From: Actinomycetospora lutea
GTDB lineage: Bacteria > Actinomycetota > Actinomycetes > Mycobacteriales > Pseudonocardiaceae
DNA: 64,000 bases
Reading direction: 5' to 3'
Assembly (NCBI RefSeq): GCF_028737205.1
Contig: NZ_JAQZAL010000004.1
Coordinates: 62,001 to 126,000 of the forward strand
The translations under genes and the position numbers were made by a program. A model generated the notes under the pieces. It saw only the letters and a list, made by a program, of their open reading frames with translations. It was not told the DNA's origin and did not search any database. Each line of letters opens with the position of its first letter. The first letter of the stretch is position 1. Below, in pieces: positions 8,125 to 16,530 of the stretch.

Positions 8125-8387
8125 GTCGGTCCTCCTCGACCCTGGAACTCCTGGCCTGCTCCTGCTGGCCCGGTGTGGACCCCGCCGGACGTACCAACAA
8201 CTTCTCCTGCTCGAAACCGTGGATCGGCGACGAGCGGTCGCCGGACCACGGTGAGCGGCGTCACCCGGCCCTGGGACCGGCCCCGGAAAACTCCGGGGTC
8301 GGGCACCCACGTGGCGCTCCGCGCGTTGACGGAGTGTCGGAGGGGACAGACAGCCACCGGGGGAACCACCGAGGGAACGGAGCCGTC
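8125..8387. promoter_or_regulatory. Divergent promoter region between the YcaO operon and pspC
   Basis: A 263-bp stretch between two outward-facing genes; it must hold the promoter of the six-gene operon (minus) and of the PspC gene (plus). It contains a strong hairpin (8277-8302). No sigma-factor consensus stands out on either strand. Confidence 0.5.
8277..8302 (+). other. Stable hairpin in the divergent promoter region
   Basis: CCGGCCCCGGA and TCCGGGGTCGG pair across an AAAC loop: 11 base pairs including one G-U on the plus-strand RNA. It has no trailing T-run. It may be a 5'-leader element of the PspC transcript or a protein-binding site. Confidence 0.4.
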
Positions 8388-8567
8388 ATGGCCACGCTGA
8401 CCAGGCCGCAGTCCAACAAGGTCATCGCGGGGGTGTGCGCCGGGCTCGCCGAGCGGTTCGGCATGTCGCCCGGCGTGGTGCGCCTGCTGTTCGTGCTCTC
8501 CTGCCTGCTGCCCGGCCCGCAGTTCGTGATCTACATCGCGCTGTGGGTGATCATGCCCAAGCGGTGA
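8388..8567 (+). CDS. PspC domain protein (stress-responsive membrane protein)
   Basis: A 59-residue single-domain PspC protein (RPQSNKVIAGVCAGLAERFG, then VVRLLFVLSCLLPGPQFVIY). PspC domains sit in the inner membrane and act in phage-shock or cell-envelope stress responses. The ATG chosen gives the standard short N-terminus; in-frame sequence upstream is open but is not PspC-like. The band-7/SPFH membrane gene follows 85 bp downstream, separated by a strong hairpin, so the pair may form an attenuated envelope-stress unit. Confidence 0.85.
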   Translation: MATLTRPQSNKVIAGVCAGLAERFGMSPGVVRLLFVLSCLLPGPQFVIYIALWVIMPKR

Positions 8568-8583
8568 CCCCTCAGGCGCCGCT

Positions 8584-8625
8584 CAGCGCCCCGCCAGGCG
8601 ATCTTCAGCCGTGGCGGGGACGCTG
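8584..8625 (+). terminator. Long-stem hairpin between pspC and the SPFH gene
   Basis: CAGCGCCCCGCCA (8584-8596) pairs with TGGCGGGGACGCTG (8612-8625) to give 13 base pairs with a single bulged A and a 15-nt loop. It starts 17 bp after the PspC stop and ends just before the ribosome-binding site of the SPFH gene. There is no T-tract, as is common for actinobacterial terminators; it could attenuate read-through or stabilise the upstream mRNA. Confidence 0.5.
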
Positions 8626-8652
8626 GCGAGCCCCAGCGGGAGGAGGCGCGCC

Positions 8653-9567
8653 ATGGACGCGCTCGTGGTCGTGCTCGTCGTGGTCGTGCTGCTGGCGCTG
8701 GTCACGGGGGGTGCGGCGGTGCAGGCCGTCCAGCAGTACCAGCGCGGCGTCGTGCTGCGCTTCGGGCGACTGCTGTCGACCGTGCGCCAACCGGGACTGC
8801 GGGTGATCATCCCGTTCGTCGACCGGATGCGGAAGGTCCCCGTGCAGACGACGGTGCTCGACGTGCCGTCCCAGAACGCGATCACCCGGGACAACGTCAC
8901 GATCGGGGTCGACGCGGTGGTCTACTTCCGCGTCTCGGACCCGGTCCGTGCGGTGATCAACGTCGACGACTACCTGCGCGCGACGTCGCAGGTCGCCCAG
9001 ACCTCGATGCGCTCGGTGATCGGCCGCGCCGACCTCGACACGCTGCTCTCGGACCGTGACGCCATCAACGGCGAGCTCAAGGCGGTCATCGACGCGCCCA
9101 CCGAGGACTGGGGCGTGAGCATCGACCGCGTCGAGATCAAGGACATCGCGCTGCCCGAGGGCATGCGCCGGTCGATGTCGCGGCAGGCCGAGGCCGAGCG
9201 CGACCGCCGCGCCCGCGTCATCGCCGCGCAGGGTGAGCTGGAGGCCTCCGAGAAGCTCACGCAGGCCTCCGAGCGCATGAGCGCCGCGCCCGGCGCGCTC
9301 CAGCTCCGCCTGCTCCAGACCGTCACCGACGTGGCGTCGGACAAGAACTCGACGCTGGTCATGCCGCTGCCGGTGGAGCTGCTGCGGTTCTTCGAGAACG
9401 CCACGCCGGCCCAGGTCGCGGCGGCCCCCGAGGCCGTCCGCCGGGCGATCGACGCCGCGGGCGGGACGGCCGGGGTGACGGCCGCTCCGACCGTCGCCGT
9501 CCCCGACGAGGCGGCGGAGGCGCCGGAGGCGCCGGTCACCACAGGTGACCGGGAAGGTCCTTCGTGA
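8653..9567 (+). CDS. Stomatin-like SPFH/band 7 membrane protein (slipin)
   Basis: A 304-residue protein: an N-terminal membrane helix (residues about 3-24, Val/Leu-rich), then the band-7 domain starting QQYQRGVVLRFGRLLSTVRQ, and a coiled C-terminal part (RQAEAERDRRARVIAAQGELEASEKL is the slipin signature region), ending in an Ala/Glu-rich tail. Slipins oligomerise on the cytoplasmic membrane and scaffold microdomains, often with an NfeD protease, which is absent here. The ATG is chosen because AGGAGG lies 6-7 bp upstream. Its 3' end overlaps the convergent DUF1707 gene by 32 bp. Confidence 0.88.
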   Translation: MDALVVVLVVVVLLALVTGGAAVQAVQQYQRGVVLRFGRLLSTVRQPGLRVIIPFVDRMRKVPVQTTVLDVPSQNAITRDNVTIGVDAVVYFRVSDPVRAVINVDDYLRATSQVAQTSMRSVIGRADLDTLLSDRDAINGELKAVIDAPTEDWGVSIDRVEIKDIALPEGMRRSMSRQAEAERDRRARVIAAQGELEASEKLTQASERMSAAPGALQLRLLQTVTDVASDKNSTLVMPLPVELLRFFENATPAQVAAAPEAVRRAIDAAGGTAGVTAAPTVAVPDEAAEAPEAPVTTGDREGPS

Positions 9568-9718
9568 GCTCGGAGAGCTCGCCGCGGGTGGTGGCGGCGT
9601 AGGCCGCCGCCACCCGTTCGTCGAACTCCGCGAGGGTCAGCCGGCCGTTGCCGACGGCGCGCTGGAGCCGCTCGACCACGAGGTCGCGTTCGGCGTCGGA
9701 GGCCCGGACGTCTCGCAC
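9536..9718 (-). CDS. DUF1707 (SHOCT-like) small protein
   Basis: A 60-residue protein that is essentially one DUF1707 domain: RASDAERDLVVERLQRAVGN, GRLTLAEFDERVAAAYAATT, RGELSELTKDLP. The domain usually sits at the N-terminus of actinobacterial membrane or envelope-sensing proteins; here it stands alone. The GTG start is taken because the domain begins two or three residues later and a GAGG lies just upstream. It begins 7 bp after the end of the first glutaminase gene on the same strand and overlaps the convergent SPFH gene. Function unknown. Confidence 0.75.
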   Translation of the reverse strand: MRDVRASDAERDLVVERLQRAVGNGRLTLAEFDERVAAAYAATTRGELSELTKDLPGHLW

Positions 9719-9725
9719 GTCCTCA

Positions 9726-10727
9726 TCATCCCGCCACGGCCGGCTGCGCGACGCGCCCGAAGCGGGAGTCGGCGGGGTCGGCGAACACGTGCAGGCCGAA
9801 GGTCTCGGACAGCTCGCGGCAGAGCTCGACACCGCGCACCGAGTTGCCGTGCACGTCCAGGCCGGGGGAGTAGACGCCGAAGCCGAAGTAGCGCGGCAGG
9901 ACGCACACGATGTCGCCCGACACCCCGCTCTTGGCCGGGATGCCGACCTCGTTGGCCCACTGGCCGGCCGCGTCGTACATCCCGCAGGTCATCATCACGC
10001 TGACGATGTCGCGGACGTACTCGCGCGGGACGGCCCGCTCGCCGGTCATCGGGTTGATCCCGCCCTTGGCCAGGGTGGCGCCCATGACCGACAGGTCGGC
10101 CGCGGTCACCGTGATCGAGCACGCCGACAGGTAGGTCTCGACGACCTCGTCGACGTCGCCGGAGATCATGCCCAGCGAGCGCATGACGTAGCAGAGCCCG
10201 AGGTTGCGGTCGTTGCTGCGCAGCTGCTGGCGCAGGATCCGCTGGTCGACGGCGAGCGCGGGATTGCCGGAGTAGGCGCGGTAGCGCTCCAGGATGCGGT
10301 CGACCTTCTCGTCGACGTCGCGGCCGTGGACGAGGCTCGCCGCCACGAGCGCACCTGTGTTGATCATCGGGTTGTGGGGCCGGTGGTGGACCTCGTCGAA
10401 CGTGATCGAGTTGAACGGGTCGCCCGAGGGCTCGACCCCGACGCGGGCGAGGGTCGCCGCCGCGCCGTTGTCCTCGAGGGCGAGCCCGTAGGTGAACACC
10501 TTGGACACCGAGTGCAGCGGGAAGGGCACCGAGCAGTCACCCGCCTGCCACTGTGTCCCGTCGACGTTGGTGCCGGCGAGGCCGAACAGCTGGCGCTGCT
10601 CCTCCGGGGCGTCCTCCGGGTAGTAGCTGACCACCCGGTCCTCGCCGAAGGCCCGGTACTTCTCGTGCAGCTCGTTGAGCTGCGTGCGGACGAGCTCTCG
10701 TTCCCCGACGGCGACCACGATCGACAT
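9726..10727 (-). CDS. glsA: Glutaminase A (copy 1)
   Basis: A 333-residue glutaminase of the serine beta-lactamase-like fold, hydrolysing L-glutamine to glutamate and ammonia in the cytoplasm. The active-site SxxK is SVSK near residue 73, followed by GVEPSGDPFNSI, HRPHNPMINTGA, SNDRNLGLCYVMRSLGM and GIPAKSGVSGDI, all family signatures. It lies 9 bp downstream of a second, equally long glutaminase on the same strand, a tandem duplication. The N-terminal start is less sure: GTG codons 4 and 7 residues in are possible. Confidence 0.93.
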   Translation of the reverse strand: MSIVVAVGERELVRTQLNELHEKYRAFGEDRVVSYYPEDAPEEQRQLFGLAGTNVDGTQWQAGDCSVPFPLHSVSKVFTYGLALEDNGAAATLARVGVEPSGDPFNSITFDEVHHRPHNPMINTGALVAASLVHGRDVDEKVDRILERYRAYSGNPALAVDQRILRQQLRSNDRNLGLCYVMRSLGMISGDVDEVVETYLSACSITVTAADLSVMGATLAKGGINPMTGERAVPREYVRDIVSVMMTCGMYDAAGQWANEVGIPAKSGVSGDIVCVLPRYFGFGVYSPGLDVHGNSVRGVELCRELSETFGLHVFADPADSRFGRVAQPAVAG

Positions 10728-10736
10728 CCTGCCGTG

Positions 10737-11738
10737 TCACGCCCGGGTCAGGCGAGGACCTCCCGTGCGGCGCAGCCGTCCGAAGCGGGTCTGGTCCGGT
10801 GAGGCGAACATGTGCAGCCCGTAGCGCAGCGACAGTTCGCGGAACACCGCCTGCCCGCGGACCGAGTTGCCGTGCTCGTCGAGCCCGGGCGAGAACGTCG
10901 CCAGCCCGAGGCGCCCGGGCATCACCGCGACGATCCCGCCGGACACCCCGCTCTTGGCCGGGATGCCGACGTCGGTGGCCCACTCGCCGACGGCGTCGTA
11001 CATCCCGCAGGTCATCATCACGCTGACGACGTCGCGGACGTGCCCGGAGCTCAGGGCGCGCTGCCCGGTCAGCGGGTTCAGCCCGCCGTTGGCGAGCGTG
11101 GCGCCGATCGCCGAGAGCTCGCACGTGGTGACGCGCACCGAGCACATCGACAGGTAGACGCGCAGGTTCTCCTCGATGTCGCCGGTGAGCATGCCCAGCG
11201 AGCGCATGAGGTAGCTGATCGCGAGATTGCGGTCGGCCGAGGCGAGCTGGTCGGCGAGCAGCTCCTGGTCGACCTCGAGGTCGGACACACCGCTGAACGC
11301 CCGCATCCGCGCCAGGATCCGCTCGACCTTCTCGTCGGCCGTGTCGCCGTGCACGAGGTAGGCGGCGACGAGCGCACCGGCGTTGACCATCGGGTTGTGC
11401 GGACGCTGGTGCTCGTCGTCGAAGGTGATCGAGTTGAACGGGTCGCCCGAGGGCTCGACACCGACGTGGCGCAGGGTCGTCTCGCGGCCGTTGTCCTCGA
11501 GCGCGAGGGCGTAGGTGACGACCTTCGAGATCGACTGCAGCGGGAACCGGAACTCGCAGTCGCCGACGGTCCACTGGGTGCCGTCGACCGACGTCCCGGC
11601 CAGCCCGAAGACGTCCTCCTCGCCCTCCGCGGCCGGCAGGGCGATGGAGACGATGTCCTCCTCGTGCTCGTCCGCGTGGTGGTCGTGCAGCTGCTCGAGC
11701 TGCTCCTGGACCAGTGCCTCCTCGGCGTCGCTCACCAC
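10737..11738 (-). CDS. glsA: Glutaminase A (copy 2, tandem paralogue)
   Basis: A second 333-residue glutaminase with SISK as the SxxK motif and the same HRPHNPM-like (QRPHNPMVNAGA), SADRNLAISYLMRSLGM and GIPAKSGVSGGI blocks as its neighbour. The GTG at 11738 is chosen because AGAGGA lies 9 bp upstream and the length then equals that of copy 1; the frame remains open for another 126 bases upstream, but that stretch contains a dispersed GC-rich repeat and no family sequence. The N-terminal 50 residues are acidic and differ most between the copies, suggesting different regulation. Confidence 0.92.
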   Translation of the reverse strand: MVSDAEEALVQEQLEQLHDHHADEHEEDIVSIALPAAEGEEDVFGLAGTSVDGTQWTVGDCEFRFPLQSISKVVTYALALEDNGRETTLRHVGVEPSGDPFNSITFDDEHQRPHNPMVNAGALVAAYLVHGDTADEKVERILARMRAFSGVSDLEVDQELLADQLASADRNLAISYLMRSLGMLTGDIEENLRVYLSMCSVRVTTCELSAIGATLANGGLNPLTGQRALSSGHVRDVVSVMMTCGMYDAVGEWATDVGIPAKSGVSGGIVAVMPGRLGLATFSPGLDEHGNSVRGQAVFRELSLRYGLHMFASPDQTRFGRLRRTGGPRLTRA

Positions 11739-11756
11739 GAGCGCGCATCCTCTCTC

Positions 11757-11790
11757 ACGGACGCGGAGCGGAGCGGAGCCGGACCATCGG
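11757..11790 (-). repeat. Dispersed ~32-bp GC-rich repeat, intergenic copy
   Basis: On the minus strand this reads GATGGTCCGGCTCCGCT followed by a variant of the common ending CCGCTCCGCGTCC. It is the only good copy found outside a protein gene, just upstream of the second glutaminase. The other copies are at about 13162, 14268, 42645, 52905 and 58763. Confidence 0.65.
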
Positions 11791-11878
11791 CACCGTTCCG
11801 GTGGGTGCGTCCGGCGGGGATCCGGGGCATGCTCGTCGAACCCGGTGACGAGGCCGGCGCGCACCCGTGAGGTCTGCC

Positions 11879-12175
11879 ATGGAACGCCCCCTCACCCGCC
11901 GGGAACAGGAGCTGCTCGCGCAGATCGCGGCGCACGAGGGGGGCGCCGACCCGGCGTTCGTGCGCCGGATGGGCGGGCGCCCGCCCCGGCGGCGCCGGAG
12001 CCGGGCGCCGTGGTTCGTGCTCGCCGGGCTCCTGGTCGTCGGCGTCGCCCTGCTGGTCGTCCCTGGCGTCTTCGTCCTCGCCGCCGTCGCCACGGCCGTC
12101 CTCGTCGTCGCCCCCGTCGCCCTCATCGCCTGGGCCCTGCACCAGGGCGGCCCGCCCCGCCGTCCGCTCACGTGA
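11879..12175 (+). CDS. DUF3040-like two-helix membrane protein
   Basis: A 98-residue protein: a short N-terminal amphipathic segment typical of DUF3040 (LTRREQELLAQIAAHEGG, DPAFVRRM), a basic linker (PPRRRRSRAP) and two hydrophobic helices (about residues 45-65 and 67-86). DUF3040 proteins are small actinobacterial membrane proteins of unknown function. The ATG gives the usual family start; a GTG four codons upstream is also possible. The 3' end overlaps the convergent hrpA gene by 8 bp. Confidence 0.72.
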   Translation: MERPLTRREQELLAQIAAHEGGADPAFVRRMGGRPPRRRRSRAPWFVLAGLLVVGVALLVVPGVFVLAAVATAVLVVAPVALIAWALHQGGPPRRPLT

Positions 12176-15100
12176 GCTTGGCGAGGGCCTTGGTGATGCG
12201 CTGCTCGGAGACGGGACCCGGGGTGCCGACGTCCTGGGCGAACAGGCTCACGCGCAGCTCCTGCAGCATCCAGGCCACGGCGTCGTAGGCGTCGCGGTCG
12301 AAGCTGCGCGGCTCGGCGGCGGCGCGCGTGCGCTGGGCGCGGTAGGCGGCCTCGACGCCGTGCGCGGCCGCGGTCGCCTCGGCGTCGCGCCCGGGCGCGG
12401 TCGGCAGCTTCTCCAGGCGCCGGCGCGCCGCCCGTAGGTAGCGCGCGACGTCGGGCAGGCGCGCCACCGGGGTGCGGGCCACGAAGCGGTCGCCGACGAG
12501 CACCCGCAGCTGCCCGCGCACGTCGTCGAGGGCGTCGGTCAGCAGGCCGCCGGGACGCTGCGCGAGCTCCTGGACCGCCAGCTCCACCTGCCCGGCCTCG
12601 CCCAGCACGGTCTCGGCGCGGGAGAGCACCTCGGCCGCCGCGGCGGGCAGGCGCGCGGCGACGTGGCCGCGCAGCCGCTCGAACGCCGCCGGGTCCCACG
12701 CCGGCCCGCCGCCGGTCGCGACCAGGGCATCGATCGCGGCGTCCACGCAGTCCTCGGCGAGCGCGTCGACGTCGCGGTAGCCGCCGCTCGTCATGGCCCC
12801 GCGCAGGCGCAGCACGGCCCGGTTGTCGAGCGAGCGCACCAGGGAGCGCGCCGGGGAGGCGATCGCGAGCCGCAGCAGGCGCCGGGTGCCCGCGCGCATC
12901 GCGTCGCGGGCCTCGAAGGCCGAGTCGAACACCCGCACGTCGACCGCGCGGCCGGTGTCGACCAGGCCGAGGTGCGCGGTCACCGTGCCCCCGGCGCGCT
13001 GCTGCTCGCGGGTGCGCGGGAGCTCGCCGATCTCGTCGAACGACGTCAGCCCGCGCCGCTCCGCCCCGTCGGCGACCGCGGCCACGGCCGCCCGCGTGGC
13101 CTCGGCGTGCCGGCGGCGCAGGGCCCCGAGGTCCGGGCCCTCCGCCACCACCCGCTCGGCGCCGGCTCCGCTGCGCTCCGCGTCGCTGCCGCCCTCGTCG
13201 TCGGTCACGCGGAACGTCAGGCGCAGGTGCGACGGGAGGCCCGCGACGTTCCAGGCGTCCACGGGGACGTCGAGGCCCGAGAGCCGCCGGACCGCCTCGG
13301 ACAGCGCCGGCAGCAGGGGTTCCTCGGCCCGCGGGCGCCCGTCGCGGGCCAGGCGCGCGTGGATCGCCCGCGCGGAGTCCGGCGCGGGCACGAGCGAGCG
13401 GCGCAGGTTCTTGGGCAGCGAGCGCACCAGCGCGGTGAGCATTTCCTCGCGCAGACCGGGCACCTGCCAGGCGAGGTCCTCGGCGCGCACCTGCCCGAGC
13501 ACCGCCAGCGGCACGGTCACCGTCACGCCGTCGCTGTCGGCGCCGGGCTCGAAGGCGTACGACAGCGGGAGCGTCAGCCCGCCCGAGGTCCAGGTGTCGG
13601 GGTACTGCTCGGCGGTCGGCGCCTCGCCCGCGAGCAGCGCGTCGACGTCGAGGTCGAACAGGTGCGGGTCGCGCCGCGAGGCCTTCTGCCACCAGCGGTC
13701 GAAGTGGCGCACCGAGACGACGTCGGCGGGCACGCGCGCGTCGTAGAACGCGACGATCGTCTCCTCGTCGACGACGAGCTCGCGGCGCGCCCGGCGCTCC
13801 ATCTCGGCGACCTGCTCGAGCCGCTCGCGGTTGCGGGCGACGAACGCGTGGCGGGTGTTCCACTCGCCCTGCACCAGCGCGTGGCGGACGAACAGGTCCC
13901 GGGCCACCTCGCGGTCGATGCGCGCGTAGTCGATCGTGCGGTCCAGCGCCAGCGGCACCCCGAACAACGACACCCGCTCGGTGGCCACGGCCGCGCCGCG
14001 CCGCTTCGACCACCGCGGCTCGGAGTGGGTGCGGGTGACGAGCTCGCCCGCGGCCTCCTCGACCCACGCCGGCTCGATGCCCGCGACCGTCCGCGCCCAC
14101 AGGCGCGAGGTCTCGACCAGCTCGGCGGCCATGACCATCGTCGGCGGGCGCTTGGCCAGCGTCGAGCCGGGCCAGATCGCGAACCGGGCGCCACGCGAGC
14201 CCTCGTACTCGACGAGCGCGCGCCGCTTCGGCTTGCCGGTCTTCGGGTCCTTCGGAGGTTCTTTCCCCGATGGTCCGGCTCCGCTGCGCTGCGCGTCCGA
14301 CGCCAGCCCGATCTGCGACAGCAGCCCGGTCAGCATCGCCTGGTGGATGCGCTGCCCGAGCTCCTTGGTCATCTCCTGGCCCGGCTCGTTGCGCGTGAGC
14401 CCGAGCTCGTCGCCGAGCTGGCGCAGCTGCGCGGCCAGGTCCTGCCACTCGCGGATGCGCAGGTGGTTGAGGAACTCGGCCTGGCAGCGCTTGCGGAACT
14501 GGTTCGACGACAGCTCGCGGCGCCCGGTGCGGACGTGCTCCCACAGGTGCACCCACGACAGGAAGTCCGAGCGCGGGTCGGTGAACCGGGCGTGCGCGGC
14601 GTCCGCCTCGGCCGTCTTCTCCGCCGGGCGCTCCCGCGGGTCCTGCGCGGACAGGCCCGCGGCGATGACCGTGACCTCGTGCAGGCAGCCCAGCTCGTCG
14701 GCCGCGAGCACCATGCGGGCGATGCGGGGGTCGACGGGCAGGCGCGCGAGCCGCCGGCCGACGTCCGAGAGCCGCGTGGCGTCACCGTCCACGAGCGCGC
14801 CGAGCTCGGTGAGCAGCCGCACGCCGTCGCGGACCGCGAGCCGCTCGGGCGGGTCGACGAAGGGGAACTCCTCGACCGGCCCGAGCTTCGCGCCCGCCAT
14901 CTGCAGGATCACCGACGCGAGGTTGGTGCGCTGGATCTCGGGGTCGGTGAACTCGGGGCGCGCGTCGAAGTCGTCCTCGGCGTACAGGCGGATGCAGATG
15001 CCGTCGGCGACGCGCCCGCACCGCCCGGCGCGCTGGGTCGCCGAGGCCTGCGAGATCGGCTCGATCGGCAGCCGCTGGACCTTGGTGCGCCGCGAGTAGC

Positions 15101-16250
15101 GCGAGATGCGGGCGAGCCCCGGGTCGACGACGTAGCGGATGCCCGGCACGGTCAGCGAGGTCTCGGCGACGTTGGTGGCCAGCACGACCCGGCGCCGCCC
15201 ACCCCGCGCGGGCTCGAAGACCCGGTGCTGCTCGGCCGCGGACAGGCGCGCGTAGAGCGGCAGGACGTCGAGGTCCTCGACGTGGGCCTGCGCCGCGTGC
15301 TCGATGAGCGCATCGGCGGCGTCGCGGATCTCCCGCTCGCCGGACAGGAACACGAGGACGTCGCCGTCCGGCCCCTCGCGGCGCAGCTCGTCGACCGCGT
15401 CGACGATCCCCTCGACCTGGTCGCGCTGGTCGCCGTCGGAGTCGACCAGCGGCCGGTAGCGGATCTCGACGGGGTACGTGCGGCCGGAGACCTCGATGAT
15501 CGGGGCCGGTTGATCAGGTGAGCCGAAGTGCCGCGAGAAGCGCTCCGGGTCGATGGTCGCCGAGGTGATGATCACCTTGAGGTCGGGGCGGCGCGGCAGG
15601 AGCTGGGCGAGGTAGCCGAGCAGGAAGTCGATGTTGAGGCTGCGCTCGTGCGCCTCGTCGATGATCAGCGTGTCGTAGCGGCGCAGCAGCCGGTCCTGCT
15701 GGATCTCGGCGAGCAGGATGCCGTCGGTCATGAGCTTGACCAGCGTGTCCTCGCTGGCCCGGCTGGTGAACCGCACCTGGTAGCCGACGGTGTCGGTGCC
15801 CGTCGTGCCGAGCTCCTCGGCGACGCGCTCGGCGACCGTGCGCGCGGCGATGCGGCGGGGCTGGGTGTGCCCGATCGTGCCGAGCACCCCGCGCCCCAGC
15901 TCGAGCGCGATCTTCGGCAGCTGGGTGGTCTTGCCCGAGCCGGTCTCGCCGGCGACGACGACGACCTGGTGCGCCTCGAGCGCCGCGCGGATGTCGTCGA
16001 CGCGGTCGGTGATCGGCAGCGCCTCGGGGTAGGAGACGGCGGGCACCGACGCGCGGCGCCGCGCCAGGCGCTCCTCGGCGGCGGCGACGTCGCCGGCGAT
16101 CCTGTCGAGCGTGCCCCCGCGCTTGCCGGCGTCGGCGATCCGCTCGGCGCCGGCGATGCGGCGTCGCAGGCGGTGGGAGTCCGCGAGCCCCAGCGCGGCG
16201 GCGCGCGCGTCGAGGTCCCGGCCGGTCGCCGGGGTGGTCGCAGCGGGCAC
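12168..16250 (-). CDS. hrpA: ATP-dependent RNA helicase HrpA (DEAH-box)
   Basis: A 1360-residue DEAH/RHA helicase. Motif I is VVVAGETGSGKTTQLPKI near residue 100, motif II is DEAH, motif III is SAT, and motif VI is QRAGRCGR; HA2/OB-like and DUF3418 C-terminal regions follow, as in E. coli HrpA (about 1300 residues), which rescues stalled ribosomes. The GTG at 16250 is chosen because AGGAGGAG lies 8 bp upstream; an ATG 23 codons further upstream lacks one. Two copies of a dispersed GC-rich repeat are read through in frame, adding SDAERSGAGA and SDAQRSGAGPS tracts absent from the helicase consensus. Confidence 0.93.
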   Translation of the reverse strand: MPAATTPATGRDLDARAAALGLADSHRLRRRIAGAERIADAGKRGGTLDRIAGDVAAAEERLARRRASVPAVSYPEALPITDRVDDIRAALEAHQVVVVAGETGSGKTTQLPKIALELGRGVLGTIGHTQPRRIAARTVAERVAEELGTTGTDTVGYQVRFTSRASEDTLVKLMTDGILLAEIQQDRLLRRYDTLIIDEAHERSLNIDFLLGYLAQLLPRRPDLKVIITSATIDPERFSRHFGSPDQPAPIIEVSGRTYPVEIRYRPLVDSDGDQRDQVEGIVDAVDELRREGPDGDVLVFLSGEREIRDAADALIEHAAQAHVEDLDVLPLYARLSAAEQHRVFEPARGGRRRVVLATNVAETSLTVPGIRYVVDPGLARISRYSRRTKVQRLPIEPISQASATQRAGRCGRVADGICIRLYAEDDFDARPEFTDPEIQRTNLASVILQMAGAKLGPVEEFPFVDPPERLAVRDGVRLLTELGALVDGDATRLSDVGRRLARLPVDPRIARMVLAADELGCLHEVTVIAAGLSAQDPRERPAEKTAEADAAHARFTDPRSDFLSWVHLWEHVRTGRRELSSNQFRKRCQAEFLNHLRIREWQDLAAQLRQLGDELGLTRNEPGQEMTKELGQRIHQAMLTGLLSQIGLASDAQRSGAGPSGKEPPKDPKTGKPKRRALVEYEGSRGARFAIWPGSTLAKRPPTMVMAAELVETSRLWARTVAGIEPAWVEEAAGELVTRTHSEPRWSKRRGAAVATERVSLFGVPLALDRTIDYARIDREVARDLFVRHALVQGEWNTRHAFVARNRERLEQVAEMERRARRELVVDEETIVAFYDARVPADVVSVRHFDRWWQKASRRDPHLFDLDVDALLAGEAPTAEQYPDTWTSGGLTLPLSYAFEPGADSDGVTVTVPLAVLGQVRAEDLAWQVPGLREEMLTALVRSLPKNLRRSLVPAPDSARAIHARLARDGRPRAEEPLLPALSEAVRRLSGLDVPVDAWNVAGLPSHLRLTFRVTDDEGGSDAERSGAGAERVVAEGPDLGALRRRHAEATRAAVAAVADGAERRGLTSFDEIGELPRTREQQRAGGTVTAHLGLVDTGRAVDVRVFDSAFEARDAMRAGTRRLLRLAIASPARSLVRSLDNRAVLRLRGAMTSGGYRDVDALAEDCVDAAIDALVATGGGPAWDPAAFERLRGHVAARLPAAAAEVLSRAETVLGEAGQVELAVQELAQRPGGLLTDALDDVRGQLRVLVGDRFVARTPVARLPDVARYLRAARRRLEKLPTAPGRDAEATAAAHGVEAAYRAQRTRAAAEPRSFDRDAYDAVAWMLQELRVSLFAQDVGTPGPVSEQRITKALAKLT
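13162..13184 (+). repeat. Dispersed GC-rich repeat inside hrpA (copy A)
   Basis: CCGGCTCCGCTGCGCTCCGCG, lacking the GATGGT end of longer copies. It is translated on the minus strand as part of SDAERSGAGA in the HrpA C-terminal half. Confidence 0.6.
14268..14299 (+). repeat. Dispersed GC-rich repeat inside hrpA (copy B)
   Basis: A full-length copy beginning CGATGGTCCGGCTCCGCTGC and ending GCGCGTCCG. It is read in frame as SDAQRSGAGPS between a helical region of HrpA and a Lys/Pro-rich linker (KEPPKDPKTGKPKRR). Confidence 0.65.
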
Positions 16251-16530
16251 CGTGCGGGCTCCTCCTGGTGCGGTGGTGGGGATCCGTGTCCCGAGCACAC
16301 GGGACACCGACGGGACCATGCTCACCGGCGGTCCCGCACCTCCATTGTCAGCGCACGCGCTTCCCGGGCTGTTCCCGACCGTTCTGGTCACGGAGCGAAG
16401 TCGCTATTACGCTGTTCGAGTGAGTGACTTGGCGGTAGTCGTCGACGGAACGTAACGTCTGGCGCCAGATCACGGCGTTCCGGTCACCCGGGGTGACGTC
16501 GACGACCGAGATGCGAGAGGGGTGTGGAGC
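16251..16530. promoter_or_regulatory. Divergent promoter region between hrpA and the ECF sigma operon
   Basis: A 280-bp stretch between two divergent genes. It is locally less GC-rich around 16390-16450 (CGCTATTACGCTGTTCGAGT), which would suit a promoter. A GGAAC at 16447 recalls an ECF -35 box but no matching -10 sits at the right distance. No other feature is seen. Confidence 0.45.

Noticed and set aside
12663..15521. A long open frame (952 codons) on the plus strand opposite hrpA
   Set aside because: It is the mirror of the GC-rich hrpA codons, gives low-complexity Arg/Gly/Val protein with no motif, while hrpA shows complete helicase motifs.
16447..16479. ECF-type promoter GGAAC...GTT upstream of the sigma gene
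   Set aside because: The spacing between the elements is about 25 bp, not the 16-17 bp expected, so it is not reported as a promoter.
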